Part shown: one piece after another, positions 39,301 through 48,757 of the stretch
Position numbering within the stretch: position 1 is the first letter of the stretch
Layout: the number at the start of each line of letters is the position of its first letter
Origin: Manihot esculenta
Taxonomy: Eukaryota; Streptophyta; Magnoliopsida; Malpighiales; Euphorbiaceae
Assembly (NCBI RefSeq): GCF_001659605.2
Contig: NC_035178.2
Location: 7,944,062 to 8,008,061 of the forward strand
Direction of reading: 5' to 3'
DNA length: 64,000 nucleotides
Made by a program: the position numbers and the translations under genes
The notes under the pieces: generated by a model
What the model was told of the DNA's origin: nothing
Databases searched by the model: none
Seen by the model: the letters and a program-made list of their open reading frames with translations, nothing else

Positions 39301-39933
39301 TGTAAAGTTTTACTTTGACATAAGTCTGGTTAATCTCTTTATCATTAAGACCTCCCATCATTCGAACACATTTAACATAAGCCGGCACGAAGAAGAAATC
39401 AGCTTCCTCTTTCTTTCTCGTTCTGAATCTTGATCTTAGAAGAAGCCTGTGTATTTTAACCTAAAATGCAATGTACCATTTAGCTTTAGTAGCTGCTAAT
39501 TCAAATTATATGCATCAATCCAAGCCAATTCCCATGGTACAACAATCCGCAGGAGAAGTACCTGAGTGCCCCACTGCCCCTTAACGCAAGCATCAGCGGA
39601 GATTTTTCCTTCTCTGCCGCGAAGGAGCTCCTTCAATCCGTCAATCTCGTGCTCTTCGTAGACGTATATCTTCAGGGAAAGGTAGGTCCCGTAGCCTCGC
39701 TGAGGCCAGGAGAGAGATCCGTCATCGGTTACATGGACGAGGCTCTGTGATTTGGATGTGAAGTGGGGGTTGGAGGAGGGACTGCAGGTGGGAAATGATT
39801 GGTCGAATAGGCGAGTGAAGAAGAAGGTGGCGGCGACTATGAGGATGGCGCCGATTTGGTGGATGCGGGTGCAAAGTGGGGCTTGGTGGTGAGCTGGGAA
39901 GGTTCTAGGTCTGTTGTTGTTTAAGCTTCCCAT
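36377..39933 (-). CDS. GT47 exostosin-family glycosyltransferase
   Basis: A type II Golgi membrane protein of the plant GT47 exostosin family, which adds sugars to cell-wall polysaccharides; the acceptor is unknown. Eight exons on the minus strand join in frame: 39933-39562, 39460-39314, 39228-39164, 38497-38428, 37737-37519, 37054-36911, 36822-36687 and 36606-36377, giving 460 residues. Residues about 26-45 (GAILIVAATFFFTRLF) form the membrane anchor after a short basic cytosolic tail. The exostosin domain shows LKIYVYE, EADFFFVPAYVKC, GRDHVFVFPSGAGAHLF, DIIIPG, RKYLANYLGRAQGKIGR, LRNAKFCLAPRGESSWTLR and ECVPVILSDQAELPFQNVID, the last two being the family's nucleotide-sugar region. The end SSWKPPMPLP is conserved in one small clade, probably that of Arabidopsis At1g21480. 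The donor after exon 6 (GTG|GTCTTT) is weak but required by frame. No defects seen. Confidence 0.88.
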
Positions 39934-40073
39934 GAGTTAATTTTGGAGCGAAGATTGGCTTTCGTCAGTAGACTACTCAACTGCAATGGACAAGGTCGGG
40001 GCTCGGGGGATTGCTCGGCGGAAACTTATGATAATGTCACCGGAGATGCAGGCTCATCATTGTTGCTTACTTG

Positions 40074-40133
40074 CTTTCTTTTTTTCTTTATATATATATA
40101 TAAGAAAAAAGAAGAAAAAAAAGAAGAAGAATA
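40074..40133. repeat. Pyrimidine/TA/purine hairpin-like simple sequence
   Basis: A T/C-rich arm (ttctttttttcttta) is followed by an alternating TA core (tatatatatata) and the complementary purine arm (taagaaaaaagaagaa), forming a near-perfect inverted repeat. It then continues as GAA-rich simple sequence. It lies upstream of the GT47 start codon. Confidence 0.6.
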
Positions 40134-40139
40134 GAAGCT

Positions 40140-40717
40140 AGAAGAACGGCCAACCAAAAATCATTACCGTAAAATTATCATTTAAAAAAATTAATAATTT
40201 AGTTTAATTATTTTTAAAATATATTAATTAAATTCAAAATTTTGATAGTATTGTATATTTTAATTATATATATATTTTCTTAATTTCATAATTAAATAAT
40301 AATATTTTCAGATACTCGTTTATTAATATCTTTTGTCCTTTATTAATAATCTTTGTAATTTTTTAATTTACTTTTAAATTAATAAAAATAAATGAAAGAA
40401 CTATAATTCTAAACAAGTGAGGCTTTCGCACTTATTTAGATTTGTTTGTTGGATAACAAAGTTAGATTATTCAATTCCACACATAAGAAGTGATTCGATT
40501 ATCTCTTATATTATTATTTAATTATATTTATATGATTTAAATAACAAAATAAAAAAAAATTAGTAACATCGAATTAAACATATGGAACCAAAATAAAGTA
40601 GTTTTGATGAAACTAATCATTTTTCATCTTTTTATTGGCACTCGAAGATTAATTATTTGAAAGCTGACGAGTTTACACAAACTGAAACCCAGGGAGAGTT
40701 CATAATTAATTAAGTAA
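40140..40717. other. AT-rich spacer between the GT47 and VWA genes
   Basis: AT-rich, no gene. The GT47 promoter and the 3' untranslated end of the VWA gene must share this 0.6-0.8 kb spacer because both are on the minus strand, head to tail. Confidence 0.5.
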
Positions 40718-42663
40718 TCAAAGGCCTCTGTTGAGTATTTTTTCAATGGCCTGGAGAGCCTGAATTGCCGTCTTAATGTAGAAGCTAAGAGCACCGGCAA
40801 TAGGAGCAAGAGGATTGGCGGCGATTTCTTCCTTCACATCCTCATCCACCGAGGGCAATGGCTTGCTGGGATCCTCATCAAAAGACTGAGCTTGCTGAAG
40901 ATATTTGTCCATCCGAGGAGTCGCAAACAGCCTTAGACTTTCAACATCACCTCTTGCAGCAAAACGTTGGCGTTCATGGGAAGTTTCAGAGGAGAGTGCA
41001 AAAGGACGCCCTTTCTTTTCATATATTTCTTGCGATTTCATCAATTTCAAAAGCTGTTGTATCTCAGACCTCAACATCTCAACAAACGGGTTAGATTCAT
41101 CATCCACATCCTCCAACAAGTTCTGAGCTTCAATGAGCTTGTCTCGAGCTTTATCAAGATTTTTGCTGTCAGCCAAGACTCTTGCTTCTCTTATCATACT
41201 TGCAATTCGGAGACGAGTCTCCTCAGCTATCACCTCTGGTCTCTCTTGCTGATCTGTGAATTTCCCGGTGCGGCGTACAGTAAGAATCCCAGGAATGGAC
41301 CCAAACGGTGTTCCTTGAAAGCTACACATGGATTCATACATAATATTCATTGACATCCATCGAACTGATAAGAGATTATACGTAATTCAGTATAAAAATC
41401 ATTGGTTTGGTACCTATATGAGTAAGTAATTTCAAGAACATCAACACCTCGCTCTTGAGTAACAGATGGAAGAAGAAGGTCCACCAAGACCTTGCGCACC
41501 TCTATTGCATAAAGACCACCAAACATAACAGTTACAGAGCCAGTGGCATCGTTCTTGGATTTTGGATAGGTTCCGGCGATTACTTGCTCTATGGTTGATT
41601 CGCCTTTAAATGGCTTGACTGTCAGCTTTAGATCCTCAACAACTCGAGTGAGAAGTCCGGCCAAGCACTGTGAGAAAGATACGCTCAGTTGGTCGACGTT
41701 TTGAACTTCTGAGAACGTTCCTTCAATGCTATTATCTGCAATAGCTTTGAGTACCCTCGGTTCGTGATTTATGCCAAAACCAAATGTGTGTACAGGCACA
41801 TTGCCGACCGGAACCTGGGCAGCATCACCACCGGCGTTTTGCTCACCGTCAGACATAAGCATGATGCCAACCGAACGCCCGCCGCTGAGTCTACACCATG
41901 GGTAATGTGTATTTGAGCATGTTCGCCACCCAGGCGAATAAGCTCAGCAATGGTGTCGAAGAACTCTCCCTTTTTCGACACTATGGGTGTCGAACAAGTG
42001 TGTTCGCAGTATGACCGGCGAACACGCTCCGTTGACACACAGGATCCGAACATGTTTTTGAAAATATTTCTCTATTTTTGCATGATTTGAAAAAATGCTC
42101 CCAGTTTAAAGTCCAGCAGTGATGTTGGTATTACCGTCAGCTTTTAAACCATTGATCAGATTTTCAAAATCCTTTTGAGAATTTTCAGTTAACTGGCTCA
42201 ACGGGGACAACCTTTTGGCATCTCCAGAGAAAGTGACAATAGACAAACGATCAATAAAGCTAAGTTTCTTGATTACAAAGAGCATGGCAGTTTTGGCTTT
42301 TGCTAGCTTTTCTCCGGCCATACTTCCGCTGACATCTAATATGGCTACGAGGTCCAATCCAGGTCTATCGTTGCTGGAATCTCCGCCTGTGATCTCCAAC
42401 ATCACCCTGAGTTTGGTTTCTTCGAATGGTACCATGTTGTTGTTTATGCTTACCACCTGAACTCTTCCTGGTATGATTGCTACTGGTTTTGACCCTGAAA
42501 CATGTCATATCCATCCCAACACAAAAGCCCGTTTAACAAAATGTACTTAAAATGAGCGAAATCGCCATTAAAATGTATAATATTGTTGTATCAGTAAAGG
42601 AGAAAAGAGGCATAAACCTGAGACTTCAGGGATAACAATCTGCTCATCATCGTTGAAGGTCAT
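40718..42663 (-). pseudogene. VWA/Vwaint-domain gene disrupted by a Mutator-like element
   Basis: Plant VWA-domain protein without a RING finger, related to the VWA-Vwaint proteins of the WAV3/inter-alpha-trypsin-inhibitor-heavy-chain-like group; molecular role unknown. Exons: 42663-42618, 42494-41414 (interrupted) and 41321-40718. The VWA domain begins PGLDLVAILDVSGSMAGEKL, whose DVSGS is an intact metal-ion adhesion motif, and continues with IDRLSIVTFSGDAKRLSPL and, after the interruption, VGIMLMSDGEQNAGGDAAQV. A middle beta-rich domain follows, then a Vwaint-type helical region (EETRLRIASMIREARVLADS) and a tail ending EKILNRGL. In exon 2 a TAA replaces the expected lysine codon right after NITAGL, 207 bases of transposon follow (41893-42099), and about seven expected codons are missing. 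The rest of the frame is open, so inactivation looks recent. Confidence 0.85.
41893..42099 (-). mobile_element. Short truncated copy of the palindromic Mutator-like family
   Basis: Read on the minus strand it starts agcattttttcaaatcatgc, continues through gagaaatatttt, cctgtgtgtcaacgga, gtcatactgc, ttgttcgacaccca and gggagagttc, and ends after gggtggcgaacatgctc. The same order of blocks forms the outer end of the large element at 44227-49813. Only one terminus is intact; the other end stops inside the repeat region next to host codons RLSGG. No matching 9-bp target duplication exists, as expected if a deletion removed one end plus a little host sequence. Confidence 0.75.
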
Positions 42664-42972
42664 TTTGCTCAAAACTGATGCACGCTACGACAGAGATTTG
42701 CTAAATATTTTCTGGTGCCTTATGCATACCTGCTGGCTTGCAAATACTCCATTTATACACAATGATGAACGAAATACTTGATTTATTATTTTTTTTATAA
42801 TATATTTTTTATTAAAAATTCAATAATTTATATTACTATATTATTCTTAAATTAATAAATTTTATTAATTAGTAATTTAATAAATAAATTATTATTTAAA
42901 AAGCGATGTGATGAAGTTCACTTAAAAAAATATGGTATATATATTAGTAATTCCATTAATTTAGTAGATAAT

Positions 42973-43064
42973 TCTTTTTTTTTTTTTAAATAGGGGTTGG
43001 CGGAATCGAACCTTACACCTTTCAAGACTACAGGATGCACTTTCCACCAGGTTAAGCATCATCT
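42973..43064 (-). mobile_element. tRNA-derived SINE or tRNA-like retroposon
   Basis: On the minus strand an A-box-like tgcttaacctggtggaaa (43058-43041) is followed about 30 bases later by a perfect B-box ggttcgattcc (43012-43002), then a short unique part ending ccaacccctattt and a run of about 13 A. A and B boxes at normal tRNA spacing plus a 3' A tail are the signature of a pol III-transcribed SINE. The acceptor stem does not pair, so it is not a functional tRNA. Flanking gataatt/gaataatt may be a target duplication. Confidence 0.6.
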
Positions 43065-43785
43065 CTATTATTGAATAATTTATTAAATAATTTCCAACTG
43101 CCTTTGTTGTATTTCTTATACCGTATTTTGTATCTCAATTGTATTACTTCCACGCGTTAATCTAACATTTGTCCAATAGTTTCAAATATACAAATTAATT
43201 TATATATTTAATCTATTAAAAATTAAAATAATATCATATCTATATGGTAGGTTTTACTATGCTTTCATACAAAATCTATCATAAATCTCAATAATGTATT
43301 CAATTTTCTATACGAATATAATACCAAATCATCAATTCATAAACTTACATGTAATCGTAATATCGTAACTTGGGATTTTAGCTTTGAGTTCTTGTGGAAA
43401 ATCAAAACGATTCGAACACATCGCCATTGCCCCTTCGGAAATCGAAAAGGTAAAAGATGGAAACATGAGATTTTAGCTTTCAATATCATTTTTAGCCACT
43501 AAACGACACGTCGCTCTTTAATAATCTTCTTTGTTTTTGTGGCTTACCGACTAAGCACCTAACATGGTGCCACGCAGCATGTTGAATTCCAAAATTTAGC
43601 TTTGAAAGTTACATTTTAATATTTAATTCTTAATTTTCAAATTTCTCAAGTTAATTAAGTATTAGTATCTTTTTCTAAAAAGGGATTATTGAGAAAAAAA
43701 ATATAAAATAAATTTTCTGATTTTTTGTTTGATTATTTTAAATGATTTTTGCTACACAATGATGCTAAATGGTTTTCATATTTGG
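43065..43785. other. Intergenic DNA upstream of the propeller gene
   Basis: AT-rich with a less AT-rich part at 43370-43590 that may belong to the distal promoter of the propeller gene. This is the divergent intergenic region between the VWA gene (minus) and the propeller gene (plus). No other feature was recognised. Confidence 0.45.
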
Positions 43786-43789
43786 ATCT

Positions 43790-43855
43790 TTGAGTATGCA
43801 CTGACTCAAAAGTATAAATAAGAAGCTTTGAGTATGCATGGACTCGTACACTTAA
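43790..43855 (+). promoter_or_regulatory. Core promoter of the propeller gene with TATA box between direct repeats
   Basis: A TATA box, gtataaataag at about 43811-43821, lies some 80-90 bases upstream of the start codon at 43902. It is flanked by two near-identical 20-base direct repeats, ctttgagtatgcactgactc (about 43789-43808) and ctttgagtatgcatggactc (about 43826-43845). The leader also repeats gcagagaagaga...ggtagc around the ATG. Confidence 0.55.
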
Positions 43856-44226
43856 CACTGAAAACAAGAAAACCACCGTTGCAGAGAAGAGAGAGGTAGC
43901 CATGGCAGAGAAGAGAGGTAGCATTGCCTTCTTCGCAACCTATAAACCACCGGTGCCGCTGGACATATTCTCGTGCCCCGTTCCACCGGCGTCGAGGCGT
44001 GATGAGCTCCACAAGACTGATGGATTGTCCATCAATCACAATTGCCAAGTCATTCCACCAGAAGCTCTCAAGACAATCATCAAGCGCCCAAAATTGGCTT
44101 CCGAAGCCAAAGAAGCAGATATTGATTCAGGTCGTCTCTCGGGCTTGATTTTCATCTCCGAACGAGACAGGAACCTCGAGACGCTTCACATAGCTCTTCG
44201 CTTCACTGACAAAGTTAAAATCTTCA

Positions 44227-44692
44227 GTCATACTGCCGAACACTCTTGTTCGACACCCATGGTGTCGAACAAGGGAGAGTTCGACACCCATGACTGCCGA
44301 ACACTCTTGTTCGACACCCATGGTGTCGAACAAGGGAGAGTTCGACACCCATGACTGCCGAACACTCTTGTTCGACACCCATGATGTCGAACAAGGGAGA
44401 GTTCGACACCATGGGTGTCGAACTCTGCCTTGGTAAGCTTGTTCGGCATCTGGGCCACGGGAGCAGCGCAACACTGCTCCCGTGGCTGCCAGGTTGGCGG
44501 AAAAAATTGTTCGCCACTTAAAGTGGCGAACAATTGTGCTGCGTGGCATGTTCGTCACCTTGGGTGGCGAACATGCACAGAAAACTAAACCACGTCAGGA
44601 ATCTCTGACGAGCGTTGACTGAAAAAAGTGTTCGCCATTATAAGTGGCGAACACTTTTCTGTGCAAAGCCACGCGGGCCTGCATGCACAGGG
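44227..44692 (+). repeat. Left terminal inverted repeat, an array of short palindromes
   Basis: Several perfect or near-perfect inverted repeats occur in series: ttcgacacc-catg-gtgtcgaa units; ccacgggagcag-cgcaaca-ctgctcccgtgg at about 44456-44486; attgttcgccactt-a-aagtggcgaacaat at 44506-44534; a gttcgtcacc...gggtggcgaac hairpin; cgtcag-gaatct-ctgacg near 44594; and gtgttcgcca-ttataag-tggcgaacac near 44628-44655. The reverse complement of the right end shows the same hairpins in the same order. Confidence 0.8.
44232..44413 (+). repeat. Three tandem 61-bp units inside the left terminal repeat
   Basis: Units start actgccgaacactcttgttc at 44232, 44293 and 44354. The first two are identical; the third has catgatgt in place of catggtgt and a changed end. 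Each holds the palindrome ttcgacacccatggtgtcgaa. The right terminal repeat has only a degenerate counterpart, so the array expanded at one end only. Confidence 0.85.
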
Positions 44693-44754
44693 GAGACGTT
44701 GACTTTTATTCTTCCTCTCCCACCCTCTCTTTCTTTTGAGCTTTCATTCTTCCT

Positions 44755-44880
44755 TTTCAGCACTGATTCTCCTTCTCCGGCGGTTCACTTCTCCTTCTCC
44801 GGCACTTCACTTCTCCTCCTCCGGCTCTTCACTTCTCCATCTTCGGCTTCTCCTCCTCCGGCTCTTCGCTTTGGCATAGA
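44755..44880 (+). repeat. CTTCTCC-CCGGC-type tandem repeats in the presumed PMD leader
   Basis: Imperfect repeats of about 21 bases (cttcac, then ttctcctyctccggc, with variations) run five times just inside the left terminal repeat. A splice donor catcag|gttttt follows near 44911. The stretch is probably the untranslated first exon of the PMD gene. Confidence 0.55.
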
Positions 44881-44911
44881 TCATCACATCTTCTTCAACA
44901 CACCGTTCATC

Positions 44912-46494
44912 AGGTTTTTCTAATTTTTTTTTTAATTTTAATATATATATATATTATTTACTTTATATATGAAAATGAAATAATAAATTAAAATATTAAG
45001 ATATATTTTTTTTTGAAATAGAAAATATTAAGATATATCAAATTTAAAATTAAAAAATATAAGATATTTCAGAATAAATAGTATTGTTAATATAATTTTT
45101 TATGTAATTTTTATAAATTTAAAAATATTATTAAATGAAGTTTAAATTTTTTATAAATTAAATAATTAGTATTTTAATTTAAGGGAATAAATAATTAATT
45201 ATTTAAAAAAATGTTAACCGTCCATCAATGATTTAATTAAAAAAATTATTTAATTATATTTTTATGATAATTTATCTGTAAAATATATTAAAGATTGCAA
45301 TAAAGTTAAATAAAAATAATGTATATCTTTAAATATTTGTAAAGTAATGTGTGAAGAAATTTTTTAAATGATAGTTTAAATTTTTTTTAAAAGAATATAA
45401 TATTTTAAATTCAAATATTATAACAATATATAAATTAATGAGAATTAATTATATTTTATATTGAAGTTTTTGTAAATATTTGCAATATCATATAAAATTT
45501 AATATTTTGAAAAGAAATATAATTAAAAAATAATAAACTTTTGTATTATTCTAAAATTATTTTTTTTTGTATTCTAATGAAATGAATTTTTTAAAATTAA
45601 TCCGTTACATTTATTTGTATTAAAATTAATTTTTAAAGAATATAATAATTTAAATTCTTAAATTATTTCATCCGTGTATTTCGTTTTTAATTTTTTTGAT
45701 ATTATTATTTATTTTAATTTGTATATTATAATAGTATATAAATTGATTAGTAGTAATTTTATTTTATGTTTAAGTTTTTTTAAATAATTTGTAATATGTA
45801 ATGAAATTTAATTTTTTAATTAAATATAAAAAATGTAATAAAATTTAACAGTTTTTTAAATATTGAATTAAAATGTTTAATAAAATTATTAAATTAATTA
45901 ATTAATTAAATATTAATTTAATTGTTTTGATTAATAGTGTTAAATTTGTTGTGAGTTTATGATAGAATATTTGTTGTGAGTTTTGGATAAAATATTTGTT
46001 GTTATTTTAGGATGAAATATTTGATGTGATATAATATTTATTGTGATTTTTGGATAGAATATTTTTGAATTAGTAGTATTTATTGTGATTTTTTTATATA
46101 ATATATATATTATTGTAGTGATAAATTATGTTTCGTTATTTAGTGAATAAATGATATTTAAATATTGTTAGTGATTATGAATATAATAAAGTTTGTGAAT
46201 GTGTATCTGTATAACATTTTATTGTGGTGTGATATTGTAAATGTAATTATAATTAAAATGATAATAAAATATAATAATTTTGTAAAAATAAAATAATTTA
46301 ATTTTATAAAATATTTATTGGATATAGTAGTTATTGTGATATTTGGATAGAATACTTTTGAATTAGTAGTAATTATTTTTTGATTTTTTGATATAATATT
46401 TTTTAAATATATATATTATTGTATTGTTAAATGAAGTAGTGTTATTTAGTGAATAATTGGTGTTTGAATATTGTATATAATTTTACATAATTAG
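44912..46494 (+). other. AT-rich presumed intron of the PMD gene
   Basis: About 1.6 kb of AT-rich sequence between the donor near 44911 and the acceptor attag at 46490-46494. It contains several T-rich gttgtgatttttggatagaa-type near-repeats (45950-46080 and 46310-46390). No coding sequence was recognised. Confidence 0.45.
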
Positions 46495-46496
46495 GT

Positions 46497-46856
46497 ATGG
46501 AGGAAAGACGCAATCGCCGTGACCGCCGTAATTATATTTTACCGGGTCCAAACGATCCATCCTTGCTATATGCACAAGCCGATCATCGGTCTGAGGCTAT
46601 ATGACAAGGAAGTATGGAAGTTGGGGCAATTGCTTGCAGAAGGATGGGAACAATTTTACATCTGGACGACATTCCGGATCGAATAATACCTTACCTGCGA
46701 CGAACTGGATTTTATGGGGTAATACGGTTAGGATTTTTTGCATTGGATTGGCATCTAATTAGTGCCCTGGTGGAGCGGTGGCGACCAGAGACCCATACGT
46801 TTATGTTTCCCGACGGGGAAATGACCATTACCCTTCAGGATGTAGGGTTAATAACC
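46497..46856 (+). pseudogene. Plant mobile domain (PMD) gene, 5' fragment with an internal stop
   Basis: PMD proteins occur in plant nuclear genes such as MAIN/MAIL1, which act in transposon silencing and genome stability, and in transposons that appear to have picked the domain up. The frame starts MEERRNRRDRRNYILPGPND right after a splice acceptor and continues PSLLYAQADHRSEAI; the conserved tryptophan codon is a TGA stop at 46602-46604. The same frame then gives IPYLRRTGFYGVIRLGFFAL, ALVERWRPETHTFMFPDGEM and TITLQDVGLI, the core PMD motifs. It breaks off at about 46856 where reversed transposase sequence begins, so more than half the domain is absent. Confidence 0.85.
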
Positions 46857-48324
46857 AATTGTCACCGTCCTCCTTATCAACAATGGCAAAAGCTAATGGA
46901 AATAGTTGATTATTTCCATTAAGTGCGGTTGCACACAGTATACACCCGGTATATTTTCCGTACAAGAATGTCACATCGATTGAGATAACAGGTCGGCAAT
47001 GTTTAAATCCCTCAATCGATTGCTTAAAAGCCCAGAACATACGGTCAAACACACAACACATCGGATTTAATCGCTCATTTATCCAATGTGGATTATCTTC
47101 GATCATGTATACTGTTTCTGGGTTAAAATGATGAAGAGCAGTCATGAATCTACGCAAACGACTGTATGATTCATCCCAACCCCCATAAAGCCGTGCAATT
47201 GCCTTCTGCTTAGCTTTCCATGTTTTCTGATAAGACGGCTCGTACCCAAATTTATCCCGCACTTCAGCTTGTAGGGCAACAATTTTTATATCAGGCTGTT
47301 GTTCAATTAATGCAAATATGAATGAACAAATGAAATTCTCATCCAATTGGCTATGGTTTTTTGTTACCTGAGGATTTGTACACGTGTGCGGTCCATTGTA
47401 TCTCGTAATTTTCCATACATCCTCCCCTTCTTTCTTGGATGCTCGAAGCCTCCATGCACATCCACTGTCTTTGTCTTTGCACTTTATAGAATACGTCTTC
47501 TCCCTTGTTTCATGATAACAGAATTGATGGTGATGTCTTAGATGATATTCTTTTGCAGCAGCAGCCACTGCATCTCTCGAAGAAAATATCATCCCAACTG
47601 AAAACTCTTTAGAAGGATCCCAAAAGTAACGACTTTCTGGCTTATCATAAGGATCCACCCTCAACAAATCGAAGTCTATTTCTGCATATGGCAGTCCCTT
47701 GTAATATCGAGACTCACTCCCAATATCCTCCTGTCCATTATCATCATCATCATCCTCAGTAGACATCCATGAATCATCGTCGTCCTCATCCTCATCCTCG
47801 TCCTCGTCCTCGTACTCGTCCTTGTCCTCATTCTCTACTGTATTAGATAAATTAAATGACGGCCCTGCAAGACTATCACATAAACCATAATCATCAACTA
47901 CATTATGCTCTTCACATGGTTCATCATTTGATTCAACGGCAGTTCCAGATGGACCAATATCAGCATCCTCATTTGTAGTATCAACACAACGAAGTATCTT
48001 AACATATATTTCTATACCAGGTATACCACCAATTTGATACAAGTAATTAAACATATTAGACACATCATCTTCACCCCATATCTCCATACATTCAAATTGT
48101 AAGGATCCATCCACAACTGTAGACTTTCTAAAACTAATCGTCTCTATAAATTCATTATTTTCGAATAATCCAATTGCACGAGCAATTTTACCAACCAATT
48201 GATTAAAACTTATTCGTTTACCCAATTGAATAATTTTTGAAAAATCTCCATCATAATCGTAACCATTACAACTATTTATAACATTACCATCCCAATGAAT
48301 ATTAGCATATGCAGAAACTGCCAT
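46850..48324 (-). pseudogene. MuDR-type (MULE) transposase, N-terminal two thirds only
   Basis: Encodes about 490 residues from a start at 48324, just after a splice acceptor (ttttttgcag) that suggests a leader intron with its donor near 48422. Residues about 1-110 form the N-terminal region of plant MuDR proteins, followed by an acidic stretch (DEDEDEDEDDDD) around residues 170-195. Then comes the MuDR DNA-binding domain (FSVGMIFSSRDAVAAAAKEY, YSIKCKDKDSGCAWRLRASK, GPHTCTNP) and the start of the MULE DDE domain, HCRPVISIDVTFLYGKYTG, with the first catalytic Asp in ISIDVTFL. The frame ends at FAIVDKEDGDNW, where the second Asp, the Glu and the SWIM zinc finger should follow. It is therefore a catalytically incomplete, 3'-deleted gene with no internal stop. 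Confidence 0.9.
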
Positions 48325-48519
48325 TTCTCTGCAAAAAATAATAAATAATAAATAATTTTACCACCATTTACTATATACATAAAAAAAAATAAAAATTTAG
48401 AATATAAAATATTTAAAACTTACATGCGTTTATTCTTTTGTATTCGAATTGATAAGAGTAGAAATAAAATTTTTGTGAGATACAATGTAAATTTTGAGTA
48501 ATTTATGAAGTAATGGATG

Positions 48520-48745
48520 GGGTAATTTATAGAGAAATTGGAAATGGAAGTGATGTATAGAGGGATAAAGTGATTAGTATGAGTGATTAGTAGGAGTGAT
48601 TGTTGATTGGGGGTGATTGGTGGGATAATTTATAGAGAGACAAAAAATGTGAGTGATGAATAGAGAGATATAGTGATTAGTAGGAATGATAGGCGGTTGG
48701 GGGATGATTGGTGGGATTGGGGTGATTGGTGGGATAATTTATAGG
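48520..48745 (-). repeat. Degenerate direct repeats upstream of the transposase
   Basis: Variants of (ggtgattggtggg)ataatttatagagag and agtgattagtaggagtgatt recur three or more times on the plus strand. They lie between the transposase leader and the right terminal repeat, where the transposase promoter would be expected. Confidence 0.55.
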
Positions 48746-48757
48746 CGGGAGTGGGTT

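Noticed and set aside
40967..41353. 128-codon plus-strand frame
   Set aside because: Antisense to exon 3 of the VWA gene, which has the recognisable Vwaint-type sequence.
43002..43058. Functional tRNA gene on the minus strand
   Set aside because: A and B boxes are present, but acceptor and anticodon stems do not form and an A run follows, so a retroposon is the better reading.
44224..44656. Overlapping long frames on both strands with repeated peptides, and CRISPR-like spacing of repeats
   Set aside because: Open frames arise from the 61-bp tandem palindromic units. The repeats are adjacent without unique spacers and lie in a plant transposon end, so they are neither genes nor a CRISPR array.
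47347..47541. Plus-strand frame within the transposase region
   Set aside because: Antisense to the MuDR DNA-binding domain; no independent domain.
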